Made by a program: the position numbers and the translations under genes. The notes beneath the pieces are model-generated. The model had not been told where the DNA came from and searched no databases. It saw nothing but the letters and a program-made list of their open reading frames with translations. DNA of 9,994 bases, taken from an uncultured Collinsella sp. GTDB lineage: Bacteria; Actinomycetota; Coriobacteriia; Coriobacteriales; Coriobacteriaceae. Shown one piece after another: positions 1-5,546 of the stretch. The stretch covers positions 1 through 9,994 of the forward strand of contig UQNB01000074.1 of assembly GCA_900542235.1 (NCBI GenBank), in the 5' to 3' direction. How positions within the stretch are numbered: position 1 is the stretch's first letter; the number at the start of each line of letters is the position of its first letter.

Positions 1-10
1 TTCTAGTTTA

Positions 11-38
11 GTTACGCCGTTCTACCGAACGGCGTAAC
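11..38. repeat. Perfect 11-bp stem palindrome
   Basis: GTTACGCCGTT at 11-21 is repeated in inverted form at 28-38 around a 6-base loop. No T-run follows on either strand, so it is not a typical intrinsic terminator. All three plus-strand frames have a stop between 4 and 37, so any plus-strand gene entering from the left ends here or earlier. It could be a repetitive extragenic palindrome or the 3' hairpin of the gene to the left. Confidence 0.6.
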
Positions 39-42
39 AGCT

Positions 43-160
43 CGACGCTGCGCACCCACCAGAGCGACAACTTGTCATTCAAAGAGGACGGCATGACCAG
101 AAGGTCTATGCCGTCCTCTTTTCATGCCAATTTGTTCGCTCTGGCGGGCGCTCGCTGTCG
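43..160. repeat. Long imperfect palindrome (MITE- or REP-like)
   Basis: The two halves pair over almost their whole length. The inner stem pairs 81-94 with 108-121 without mismatch. The CCAGAGCG block at 59-66 pairs perfectly with 137-144. The flanks 43-57 and 146-160 pair with several mismatches and wobbles. Between these blocks, 67-80 and 122-136 are still recognisably related. About 118 bases therefore fold as one hairpin, far longer than a terminator needs. This looks like a small palindromic element or a structured transcript end. I cannot test copy number. Confidence 0.5.
81..122 (+). terminator. Intrinsic terminator for a gene left of the window
   Basis: A 14-bp perfect stem (81-94 with 108-121) is extended by GACC/GGTC (95-98 with 103-106) with one bulged T at 107, and closed by the loop AGAA. 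The plus-strand end runs into TTTT (119-122). On the minus strand the mirror tail is only CTTTG, so termination is expected mainly rightwards. It sits in the centre of the larger palindrome 43-160. Confidence 0.6.
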
Positions 161-199
161 TTGCCAAAACATCGGCATTCTCTCTGTTGCCAGAAGGTG

Positions 200-251
200 G
201 TCGTTGGGGACGTTCTTAAATAACTAGTCGTTTAAGGACGTCCCCAACGAC
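200..251. repeat. REP-like palindrome with GGGGACGT arms
   Basis: Two 21-base arms (200-220 and 231-251) are complementary with a single T-G wobble, around a 10-base loop. The arms contain TTGGGGACGT. The GGGGAC core is shared with the palindrome at 8163-8195. There is no T-tail and no coding potential. From memory, GGGGAC-containing palindromes are a common class of repetitive extragenic element mobilised by REP-associated Y1 transposases. Membership here is inferred. Confidence 0.5.
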
Positions 252-260
252 TGCATAACG

Positions 261-326
261 TGAGAGTGGATAATTTCCCGGTTTGGGCCTGTGTTCGAGC
301 TCAAAGTGGGAGATTATCCACTCTCA
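261..326. repeat. Second long palindrome downstream of pdxT
   Basis: TGAGAGTGGATAAT at 261-274 opens a 19-bp stem with 308-326, broken only by one wobble. Pairing continues inwards (282-288 with 299-305) with a wobble and a mismatch nearby, giving a hairpin of about 66 bases. It starts 10 bases from the previous palindrome. It lies 41 bases past the pdxT stop, so it would be transcribed at the 3' end of pdxST mRNA. With no T-tail it could stabilise that end or be another mobile palindrome. Confidence 0.55.
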
Positions 327-367
327 TTTGTTGTGTGTCCGAAAATCCGCGCTCGTTTCAATTCCGC

Positions 368-955
368 CTACATTTGCAGGAACAGTTCGTGGAGGCGGGT
401 GTCTTCATCGAGTTCGGGGTGGAAGGTTACGCCGAGCTGCTTGCCCTGGCGGGCGGCGACGATGCGGCCATCGACCTCTGCCAGGGCCTTGGCGTCGCCG
501 TGGACCTCGACGATGCGGGGCGCACGGATAAACGTCAGCGGCACTTCACCGTCGATGCCGGCTACCTGCCCCTTGGTTCGAAAGCTGCCGAGCTGTCTGC
601 CATAGGCATTGCGCTCGACAAGTACATCCATGGTTGCCAAACACGGCGTGCCCTTATCGTCATGGGCGGCAAGGTCGTGAGCCAGCAGAATCAGGCCAGC
701 GCAGGTGCCCAGGACGGGCATGCCTTCAGCGATACGGGTGCGAAGCTCCTCGAGCATGTCCAACTCATCAAGCAGCTTTCCTTGAACGGTAGACTCGCCG
801 CCGGGAAGTACCAGACGGTCAAAGTTCTGCTTCAAATCAGCCGCCTGCCTCAGCTCAATACAACGTGCGCCCAGCTCGGACAGCCTCGCCTCGTGTTCGG
901 CGAAAGCGCCTTGGACCGCCAGCACGGCGACCGTTTGGTCTGCATAATCGCTCAT
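368..955 (-). CDS. pdxT: Pyridoxal 5'-phosphate synthase glutaminase subunit PdxT
   Basis: This subunit hydrolyses glutamine and channels ammonia to PdxS in the cytosolic PLP synthase complex (deoxyxylulose-independent vitamin B6 route). The protein has 195 residues, normal for the family, and is a single class I glutamine amidotransferase domain. Visible signatures are VLAVQGAFAEH near the N-terminus, PGGEST at 51-56, the nucleophile Cys85 in GTCAGLILLA, and the His179/Glu181 pair in TFHPELDED, so the catalytic triad is complete. The ATG is preceded by AGAAAGGA with six bases of spacing. It starts 20 bases after the pdxS stop and is surely co-transcribed with pdxS. No clear T-tailed terminator follows; the palindromes at 261-326 and 200-251 come next. 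Confidence 0.97.
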   Translation of the reverse strand: MSDYADQTVAVLAVQGAFAEHEARLSELGARCIELRQAADLKQNFDRLVLPGGESTVQGKLLDELDMLEELRTRIAEGMPVLGTCAGLILLAHDLAAHDDKGTPCLATMDVLVERNAYGRQLGSFRTKGQVAGIDGEVPLTFIRAPRIVEVHGDAKALAEVDGRIVAARQGKQLGVTFHPELDEDTRLHELFLQM

Positions 956-975
956 GTGCGATCCTTTCTGCTGGA

Positions 976-1866
976 CTAGCGTCCGCGCTCCTCCATGATG
1001 ATCTCGATTTCGTCGGCGTTGATGCCCACCATAGCCTCACCCAGGTCCTCCGAAAGCTCAGCGATGAGTTTGGCGTCGGTGAAGTTGGCCACGGCCTTAA
1101 CGATGGCGGCAGCGCGCTTGGCGGGGTCGCCGCTCTTAAAGATGCCCGAGCCGACAAAAACGCCCTCGGCGCCCAACTGCATCATTAGCGCGGCATCGGC
1201 AGGGGTCGCGACTCCGCCGGCGGCAAAGTTCACGACGGGAAGCTTGCCCGCGGTATGGACCTCGCGTACCAGCTCAACCGGAACCTGCAGCTGCTTGGCT
1301 GCCTCAAAAAGCTCATCGTCGCGCAGGGCAACGACGTCGCGGATCTGCTTTTGGATCTTGCGCATGTGATGCACGGCCTGGACCACGTCGCCCGTGCCCG
1401 GCTCGCCCTTGGTGCGAATCATCGTGGCGCCCTCGGCAACACGGCGTAACGCCTCGCCCAGGTCGCGGGCGCCGCAGACAAACGGCACGTCAAACTGGGT
1501 CTTGTCGATGTGGTAGATATCGTCGGCAGGGGAGAGGACCTCGGACTCATCGATGTAATCGATCTCGATGGCCTGCAGGACCTTCGCCTCGACAATGTGA
1601 CCGATGCGGCACTTGGCCATAACGGGGATGGAGACGGCCTCTTGGATGCCCTTGATCATCTTGGGGTCGCTCATGCGCGACACACCACCTGCGGCGCGGA
1701 TGTCGGCCGGGATGCGCTCGAGAGCCATGACGGCGCAGGCGCCTGCCTCCTCGGCGATGCGTGCCTGCTCGGGCGTGGTGACGTCCATGATGACGCCGCC
1801 CTTGAGCATCTGCGCGAGCTCGCGATTGAGTTTTACGCGATCGGCCTTGCTGGTCTGTTCTGCCAT
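976..1866 (-). CDS. pdxS: Pyridoxal 5'-phosphate synthase lyase subunit PdxS
   Basis: PdxS builds the pyridoxal 5'-phosphate ring from ribose 5-phosphate, glyceraldehyde 3-phosphate and ammonia supplied by PdxT. The 296-residue (beta/alpha)8 protein has the family hallmarks: KGGVIMDV with Asp28, PVMAKCRIGH with Lys85, and MIRTKGEPGTGD with Lys153. These match the catalytic Asp24, Lys81 and Lys149 of the Bacillus subtilis enzyme after a four-residue offset. I chose the ATG at 1866 (MAEQTSK) because AAGGGAG lies just upstream. The open frame extends 14 codons further, but that extension has no ribosome binding site and is atypical for the family. It is the first gene of the pdxST operon and diverges from the PdxR-type regulator. 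Confidence 0.97.
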   Translation of the reverse strand: MAEQTSKADRVKLNRELAQMLKGGVIMDVTTPEQARIAEEAGACAVMALERIPADIRAAGGVSRMSDPKMIKGIQEAVSIPVMAKCRIGHIVEAKVLQAIEIDYIDESEVLSPADDIYHIDKTQFDVPFVCGARDLGEALRRVAEGATMIRTKGEPGTGDVVQAVHHMRKIQKQIRDVVALRDDELFEAAKQLQVPVELVREVHTAGKLPVVNFAAGGVATPADAALMMQLGAEGVFVGSGIFKSGDPAKRAAAIVKAVANFTDAKLIAELSEDLGEAMVGINADEIEIIMEERGR

Positions 1867-1926
1867 GGTTGCTCCCTTGGTTGGCATGTGCATTGCTTGA
1901 CGGAACATCCTATCGAGGAGCTGGGT

Positions 1927-1971
1927 ATGGCGAAATACTCAGTTTTCGAGATAATGGCAAGGTCAGACTAA
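1927..1971 (+). CDS. Possible 14-codon leader ORF upstream of pdxR
   Basis: GAGGAG at 1915-1920 is followed after six bases by an ATG and 14 sense codons (MAKYSVFEIMARSD), ending at TAA 1969-1971, 40 bases before the pdxR ATG. The ribosome binding site is better than that of pdxR itself. No convincing promoter is visible upstream on the plus strand, and the peptide resembles nothing I know. It could be a chance ORF; it overlaps the possible pdxS promoter. Confidence 0.2.
   Translation: MAKYSVFEIMARSD
1932..1960 (-). promoter_or_regulatory. Possible pdxS promoter
   Basis: On the minus strand TTGCCA (1960-1955) and TATTTC (1937-1932) are 17 bases apart, about 65 bases upstream of the pdxS ATG. 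The -10 match is poor, which would suit a promoter that needs an activator. The -35 box abuts one copy of the CTGACCTT repeat. This is inferred from spacing only. Confidence 0.3.
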
Positions 1972-2000
1972 TGCCAGATTGAATGACTCGATAAGGTCAG
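1959..2000. promoter_or_regulatory. Direct repeat, possible PdxR operator
   Basis: AAGGTCAG occurs at 1959-1966 and again at 1993-2000 (CTGACCTT twice on the minus strand), 34 bp apart start to start, about three helical turns. Both copies lie between the divergent pdxS and pdxR genes. Characterised MocR/PdxR regulators bind direct repeats in such intergenic regions, activating pdxST and often repressing themselves. The proximal copy touches the possible pdxS -35 box. The distal copy overlaps the stretch just upstream of the pdxR start. Confidence 0.4.
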
Positions 2001-2011
2001 GTGACAAACTC

Positions 2012-3427
2012 ATGCTTGACTATAATTTGGAAAACCGCGGCGAAGCATCGCTCTATGAGTATGTTTACCAGCAAATTCGAGATGACATTGTTGCCGGGCG
2101 CATTGCGGCGGGGGAGCATCTGCCGTCTAAGCGCGCCTTTGCGAGTCATCTGGGAATCAGTGTCATTACCATCGAGAATGCATATAGCCAGTTACTTGCC
2201 GAGGGCTACATTTGTTCAATGCCGCGCCGTGGCTACTACGCGTGCGAGCTTCCGGATGCACCGGTTTTGTCTTTGGCTGCGGGGGATATCGACCGAGATG
2301 CTGTCTCTGTTGGCCCCAGCGCGCATGATTCCGACGGACAGACCGAGCAATTCGATGCACTTTCTCCTTCCGCTTTGGAGGCGGCGCGGCTTTGGCAAAG
2401 CGCGCTACGGGCGACACTGACGTCCGAAGACGAGCGTGAAATCTTTTCGCCCGCGCCAGCGCAGGGCACCGCTCGGCTGCGGCGCGCAATCGCTCACCAT
2501 CTGCGCGGGACAAGGGGCATGAATGTCGACCCCGACAACATCGTTATCGGTGCGGGCGCCCAGCTGCTCGATACTATGTTGGTCCAGTTGCTTGGCGCAG
2601 ACAAGGTGTATGCCGTTGAGGATCCGGGCTATTTGCGTCTGACGCGCATCTATCAGGCTATGGGCTGCGAAGTTCGACATATCCGTTTGGATGGCGAGGG
2701 CGTGGACTTGAGCGCTTTGCAGAAAACCGGGACAGATGTTCTTCACCTGATGCCGTCCCATCAGTATCCGACCGGCCTGGTGACGAGTATTGCGCGTCGC
2801 TATGCCCTGCTGAGCTGGGCCGCCGAGCAACCAGGTCGGTATCTCATCGAAGATGACTTTGATTGTGAGTTTCGCCTTGCCGGCAAGCCGATTCCCGCGC
2901 TCGCGTCGATCGATGCCGCCCAGTCGGTTATCTACACCAACACGTTTTCGAAGAGCCTGTCATTGGCGTTGCGTCTAGCGTACATGGTACTGCCCGATGA
3001 GCTGATGGAGCGGTTTAGGCGCAACCTTGGTTTCTACGCCTCGTCGGTGAGTTCTGTTGACCAGGTTGCTTTGGCTCGTTTGCTGGAATCGGGTGATTAC
3101 GAGCGACATGTGAATCGCGTGCGTGTTCGTGCTCGCGAGGCGCGTGATGGCCTAGCGGCGCTTGTGCGGAAGGCGTTTCCGGCAGGGGAAATCTCGATCG
3201 AGCATGCAGACGCGGGCCTTTACTGCACTGTTGCCCTGGCCGAGGACAAGGCGGGGGAGAGTTTCGCGAAGGCTCTCGCTGACGCTCGTATTTCCTATGT
3301 CAACATCGCCGATTGCCTGTGGACGGCTGATCGGGCATCGACTAAGAACGCTCCATCTCGCGTCCTCATACAATACGACGACCTGAGCCCTCAGTCGCTC
3401 AGTGTTCTTCAAGAGCAGCTGCAATAA
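2012..3427 (+). CDS. pdxR: MocR/GntR-family regulator of vitamin B6 synthesis, PdxR-like
   Basis: This cytosolic transcription regulator of about 471 residues has two domains. Residues 5-75 are a GntR-type winged helix-turn-helix (SLYEYVYQQIRDDIVAGRI, LPSKRAFASHLGIS, AYSQLLAEGYI). The rest is a fold-type I aminotransferase-like effector domain. The PLP site is visible: EDPGY (203-207), HQYPTG (250-255), EDDFDCEFR (280-288) and the PLP-binding lysine Lys314 in TFSKSL. Known PdxR proteins sense PLP and switch on pdxST when it is scarce, and the divergent pdxST genes here fit that role. I chose the ATG at 2012 (MLDYNLENRGEASLYEY, typical for the family), preceded by AGGTGA. An in-frame TTG at 1979 would add 11 unconserved residues. 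The specific name rests on neighbourhood. Confidence 0.9.
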   Translation: MLDYNLENRGEASLYEYVYQQIRDDIVAGRIAAGEHLPSKRAFASHLGISVITIENAYSQLLAEGYICSMPRRGYYACELPDAPVLSLAAGDIDRDAVSVGPSAHDSDGQTEQFDALSPSALEAARLWQSALRATLTSEDEREIFSPAPAQGTARLRRAIAHHLRGTRGMNVDPDNIVIGAGAQLLDTMLVQLLGADKVYAVEDPGYLRLTRIYQAMGCEVRHIRLDGEGVDLSALQKTGTDVLHLMPSHQYPTGLVTSIARRYALLSWAAEQPGRYLIEDDFDCEFRLAGKPIPALASIDAAQSVIYTNTFSKSLSLALRLAYMVLPDELMERFRRNLGFYASSVSSVDQVALARLLESGDYERHVNRVRVRAREARDGLAALVRKAFPAGEISIEHADAGLYCTVALAEDKAGESFAKALADARISYVNIADCLWTADRASTKNAPSRVLIQYDDLSPQSLSVLQEQLQ

Positions 3428-3433
3428 GCCCAC

Positions 3434-3464
3434 GAAAAAGGCCCGAACCAATACGGTCCGGGCC
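3434..3464 (-). terminator. Terminator between convergent pdxR and rubrerythrin
   Basis: GGCCCGAACC (3440-3449) pairs with GGTCCGGGCC (3455-3464) except for one A-C mismatch, with a five-base loop. On the minus strand the stem is followed by TTTTT (3439-3435), so it terminates the rubrerythrin transcript, whose stop lies 35 bases earlier. It begins a few bases after the pdxR stop and may also stall pdxR transcripts, although the plus-strand tail is not T-rich. Confidence 0.8.
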
Positions 3465-3499
3465 TCATCGAGCTAGAGATTATATCTCAAGCGGTTGGC

Positions 3500-4060
3500 T
3501 TAGCCAAAGTAGCGCTTGAGCAGGCCGGCGAAAGCCTTGCCGTGGCGGGCCTCGTCGCGAGCCATCTCGTGCACGGTGTCGTGGATGGCATCGAGGCCAG
3601 CGGCCTTGGCGCGCTTAGCGAGATCGGTCTTGCCAGCGGTGGCGCCGTTCTCGGCCTCAACGCGCATCTCGAGGTTCTTCTTGGTGGAGTCGGTCACGAC
3701 CTCGCCCAGGAGCTCGGCGAACTTGGCGGCGTGCTCGGCCTCCTCGTGGGCAGCCTTCTCCCAGTACAGGCCGATCTCGGGATAACCCTCGCGATGAGCA
3801 ACGCGAGCCATGGCCAGGTACATACCGACCTCGGAGCACTCGCCCTCAAAGTTGGCGCGCAGGTCAGCAACGATGTCCTCGGAGACACCCTCCATCTTGG
3901 CGACGCCCACGACGTGCTCGGCAGCCCACTCGAGCTGACCCTCCTCCTGCTTCAGGAAGCGAGAGCCGGGAACGCCGCACTGGGGACACTTGAAATCCTC
4001 GGGCAGCTGGTCGCCGTCGAACTCTTCCACATAACCGCAAACGGGGCAAACAAACTTCAT
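3500..4060 (-). CDS. Rubrerythrin with N-terminal rubredoxin domain (reverse rubrerythrin type)
   Basis: This cytosolic non-haem iron peroxidase reduces hydrogen peroxide to water for oxidative-stress defence in anaerobes. The 186-residue protein starts with a rubredoxin-like Fe(Cys)4 domain (Cys5, Cys8 in CPVCGY; Cys25, Cys28 in CPQCG). A ferritin-like four-helix diiron domain follows. Its likely ligands are Glu74 (FEGECSE), the ExxH at Glu107/His110 (HEEAEHA), Glu137 (VEAENGA) and the ExxH at Glu170/His173 (RDEARHG). The domain order is the reverse of classical rubrerythrin, as in the clostridial reverse rubrerythrins that work as NADH peroxidases with a rubredoxin reductase partner. No such partner is next to it. 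The start at 4060 is set by AAAGGA upstream; a 31-codon upstream extension of the frame has no support. Confidence 0.94.
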   Translation of the reverse strand: MKFVCPVCGYVEEFDGDQLPEDFKCPQCGVPGSRFLKQEEGQLEWAAEHVVGVAKMEGVSEDIVADLRANFEGECSEVGMYLAMARVAHREGYPEIGLYWEKAAHEEAEHAAKFAELLGEVVTDSTKKNLEMRVEAENGATAGKTDLAKRAKAAGLDAIHDTVHEMARDEARHGKAFAGLLKRYFG

Positions 4061-4063
4061 AAT

Positions 4064-4080
4064 TCGATCCTTTCGATCGA
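4064..4080 (-). promoter_or_regulatory. Hairpin around the rubrerythrin ribosome binding site
   Basis: TCGATC and GATCGA form a 6-bp inverted repeat around the five-base loop GAAAG on the minus strand. The AAAGGA ribosome binding site lies half in the loop and half in the 3' arm, ending six bases before the ATG. It could modulate translation, but a short stem like this may be chance. Confidence 0.25.
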
Positions 4081-4144
4081 TGGCGATGGTGCGCTCGCCC
4101 GGTCCCGTAAGGGCCCTCTCCGGACGTGCGTCTTGACGGGTTCT

Positions 4145-4172
4145 ATTATCCATAAATGAGACCGAATGTGAA
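4145..4172 (-). promoter_or_regulatory. Probable rubrerythrin promoter
   Basis: On the minus strand TTCACA (4172-4167) and GATAAT (4150-4145) each match the housekeeping consensus in five of six positions, with a 16-base spacer. Transcription would start near 4138, giving a leader of about 78 bases. I see no clear PerR box. Confidence 0.45.
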
Positions 4173-4218
4173 GCCTATTAGGAATGATTTTTAATAAAAC
4201 AATTTTGGGCATGTGTAG

Positions 4219-4236
4219 ATGTTGATTGATTAACGA
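4219..4236. promoter_or_regulatory. Rex-like operator 1
   Basis: ATGTTGATTGATTAACGA compared with the clostridial Rex consensus TTGTTAANNNNTTAACAA agrees at 11 of the 14 specified positions. Rex is the NADH/NAD+-responsive repressor that commonly controls alcohol dehydrogenases. The site lies upstream of the possible -35 region of the dehydrogenase operon, in the region shared with the divergent rubrerythrin gene. Confidence 0.45.
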
Positions 4237-4265
4237 TTGCTAGACCTCGTGCGACCTCCGATGAG

Positions 4266-4271
4266 TACAAT
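4266..4271 (+). promoter_or_regulatory. Possible -10 box of the dehydrogenase operon
   Basis: TACAAT matches TATAAT in five of six positions, 46 bases before the alcohol dehydrogenase ATG. No good -35 box lies at 16-18 bases, so the promoter is either weak or misplaced. A start near 4278 would put Rex-like site 2 immediately downstream, a repressing position. Confidence 0.3.
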
Positions 4272-4282
4272 CGGTCGAGCAA

Positions 4283-4300
4283 ATGTTGACCTATCAACAA
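4283..4300. promoter_or_regulatory. Rex-like operator 2
   Basis: ATGTTGACCTATCAACAA contains the perfect inverted repeat TGTTGA-N4-TCAACA and agrees with the Rex consensus TTGTTAANNNNTTAACAA at 11 of 14 specified positions. It ends 17 bases before the ATG of the alcohol dehydrogenase. Its centre is 64 bp from that of site 1, about six helical turns. Its 5' heptamer ATGTTGA is identical to that of site 1. Confidence 0.5.
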
Positions 4301-4317
4301 ATGAGGGAGCTTCCATT

Positions 4318-5538
4318 ATGCATCTAGCCCGCCGCGCCTGGTGCCGAACGTATCAAACGGTTTTTCGCATCGCATTGCCGGTGCTGCCCTATACCGAGCC
4401 ACACATTTTAGAGCACGCTGAGGAAGTGCCCGCAGTGCTTCAAAAGCGTTCAATACAGCATGTTCTTATCGTGACAGATCCCGGCATTGCCCGTCTGGGG
4501 CTCACGGCACCGCTCGAGACAGCGCTCGCGTCCAAGGGAATTAGCGCTGCGGTCTATGCCGAAACACGTGCGAACCCCACGGTCTCGAATGTGGAAGAAG
4601 CGGCGTCCCTGTATCGAGAGAGCGCCTGCCAGGCCATTATCGGCTTTGGCGGTGGCTCGGCCATGGACTGTGCCAAGGGCGTGGGAGCACGCATCGCGCA
4701 GCCAAACAAGCCCATCAACAAGATGCGTGGCCTGTTGCGGATTCATCGTCGCCTGCCGCTGCTCATCGCCGTTCCCACCACGGCAGGCACGGGAAGCGAG
4801 GTCACGCTTGCGGCGGTAATTACCGATGACGAGACGCACTATAAATACCCCATTAACGACTTTGTGCTTATCCCGCGCTTTGCGGTGCACGACCCCGAGT
4901 TTACGCGCGGTCTGCCCGCCTCCATTACGGGGCAGACGGGCATGGACGCCCTGACGCATGCCGTCGAGGCCTTTATCGGCCGTAGTACCACGCCTTATAC
5001 GCGCAAGATGGCGCGACAGGCGGTTCAGCTCATCCGCGACAATTTGCTGGAGGCCTATGAGCATGGCGACAACATGCGTGCGCGTCGCAATATGCTTTCG
5101 GCGGCGTATAAGGCGGGCGTTGCCTTTACGCGCTCCTATGTTGGATACGTCCATGCCATCGCGCACAGCCTGGGCGGGCGTTACGGGATTCCCCACGGCT
5201 TGGCCAACGCTATCATCCTGCCGCACATGCTTCGCGCCTATGGCGAGGCCGCTGCTCCCAAGCTTGCCGATCTCGCCCGCATGGCCGGTATCGCGCCGGC
5301 TAACGCACAGGACGGTCTGGCGGCCGAGGCCTTTATCGATTGGGTCGACCGCATGAACGAGGCCCTGGGAATCCCCAAGTATGTCTCGGGTATTCACCGC
5401 TCCGACATTCCGCAGATGGCGGCCCATGCCGATACCGAGGCCAATCCGCTATACCCCGTTCCACTTTTGATGGACCGTTTGGAGCTCGAGCGTATGTACG
5501 AGGTCGTTGCAGGTGGTATGTTTGAGGGCGAGAACTAG
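4318..5538 (+). CDS. Iron-containing (class III) alcohol dehydrogenase
   Basis: This cytosolic enzyme reversibly oxidises an alcohol to its aldehyde with NAD(P). The 406-residue protein has the class III pattern: a nucleotide-binding N-terminal half with GFGGGSAMDCAK (109-120) and PTTAGTGSEVT (153-163), then a helical metal domain. The four metal ligands are present with normal spacing: Asp210 and His214 in GMDALTHAVEAF, His279 in VHAIAHSLGG and His293 in IPHGLANAI. I chose the ATG at 4318 because GAGGGAG precedes it at good distance. In-frame starts at 4261 and 4237 would run through the possible -10 box and operator. The aldehyde dehydrogenase follows after 8 bases, so aldehyde turnover is the likely joint task. 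The substrate cannot be read from the sequence. Confidence 0.93.
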   Translation: MHLARRAWCRTYQTVFRIALPVLPYTEPHILEHAEEVPAVLQKRSIQHVLIVTDPGIARLGLTAPLETALASKGISAAVYAETRANPTVSNVEEAASLYRESACQAIIGFGGGSAMDCAKGVGARIAQPNKPINKMRGLLRIHRRLPLLIAVPTTAGTGSEVTLAAVITDDETHYKYPINDFVLIPRFAVHDPEFTRGLPASITGQTGMDALTHAVEAFIGRSTTPYTRKMARQAVQLIRDNLLEAYEHGDNMRARRNMLSAAYKAGVAFTRSYVGYVHAIAHSLGGRYGIPHGLANAIILPHMLRAYGEAAAPKLADLARMAGIAPANAQDGLAAEAFIDWVDRMNEALGIPKYVSGIHRSDIPQMAAHADTEANPLYPVPLLMDRLELERMYEVVAGGMFEGEN

Positions 5539-5546
5539 GAGGGTCC

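Noticed and set aside
1..37. A partial plus-strand gene entering from the left
   Set aside because: At most 12 codons would lie inside the window before a stop in any frame, too few to support a call, although the terminator at 81-122 suggests such a gene exists.
260..979. Plus-strand ORF of 239 codons across pdxT
   Set aside because: It is antisense to a clearly recognisable PdxT with full catalytic residues, has no plausible start context, and its predicted protein resembles no family.
1867..1908. Fourteen-residue N-terminal extension of PdxS
   Set aside because: The extension lacks a ribosome binding site and is unlike PdxS proteins; AAGGGAG marks the internal ATG.
4237..4317. N-terminal extension of the alcohol dehydrogenase from TTG 4237 or ATG 4261
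   Set aside because: No ribosome binding site precedes either codon. The extension would overlap the possible -10 box and Rex-like site 2, while ATG 4318 has GAGGGAG.
4450..5427. Minus-strand ORF of 325 codons inside the alcohol dehydrogenase gene
   Set aside because: High GC content leaves the opposite frame open. The plus-strand frame carries all motifs of an iron alcohol dehydrogenase, and the antisense protein is Arg/His/Gly-rich without domains.
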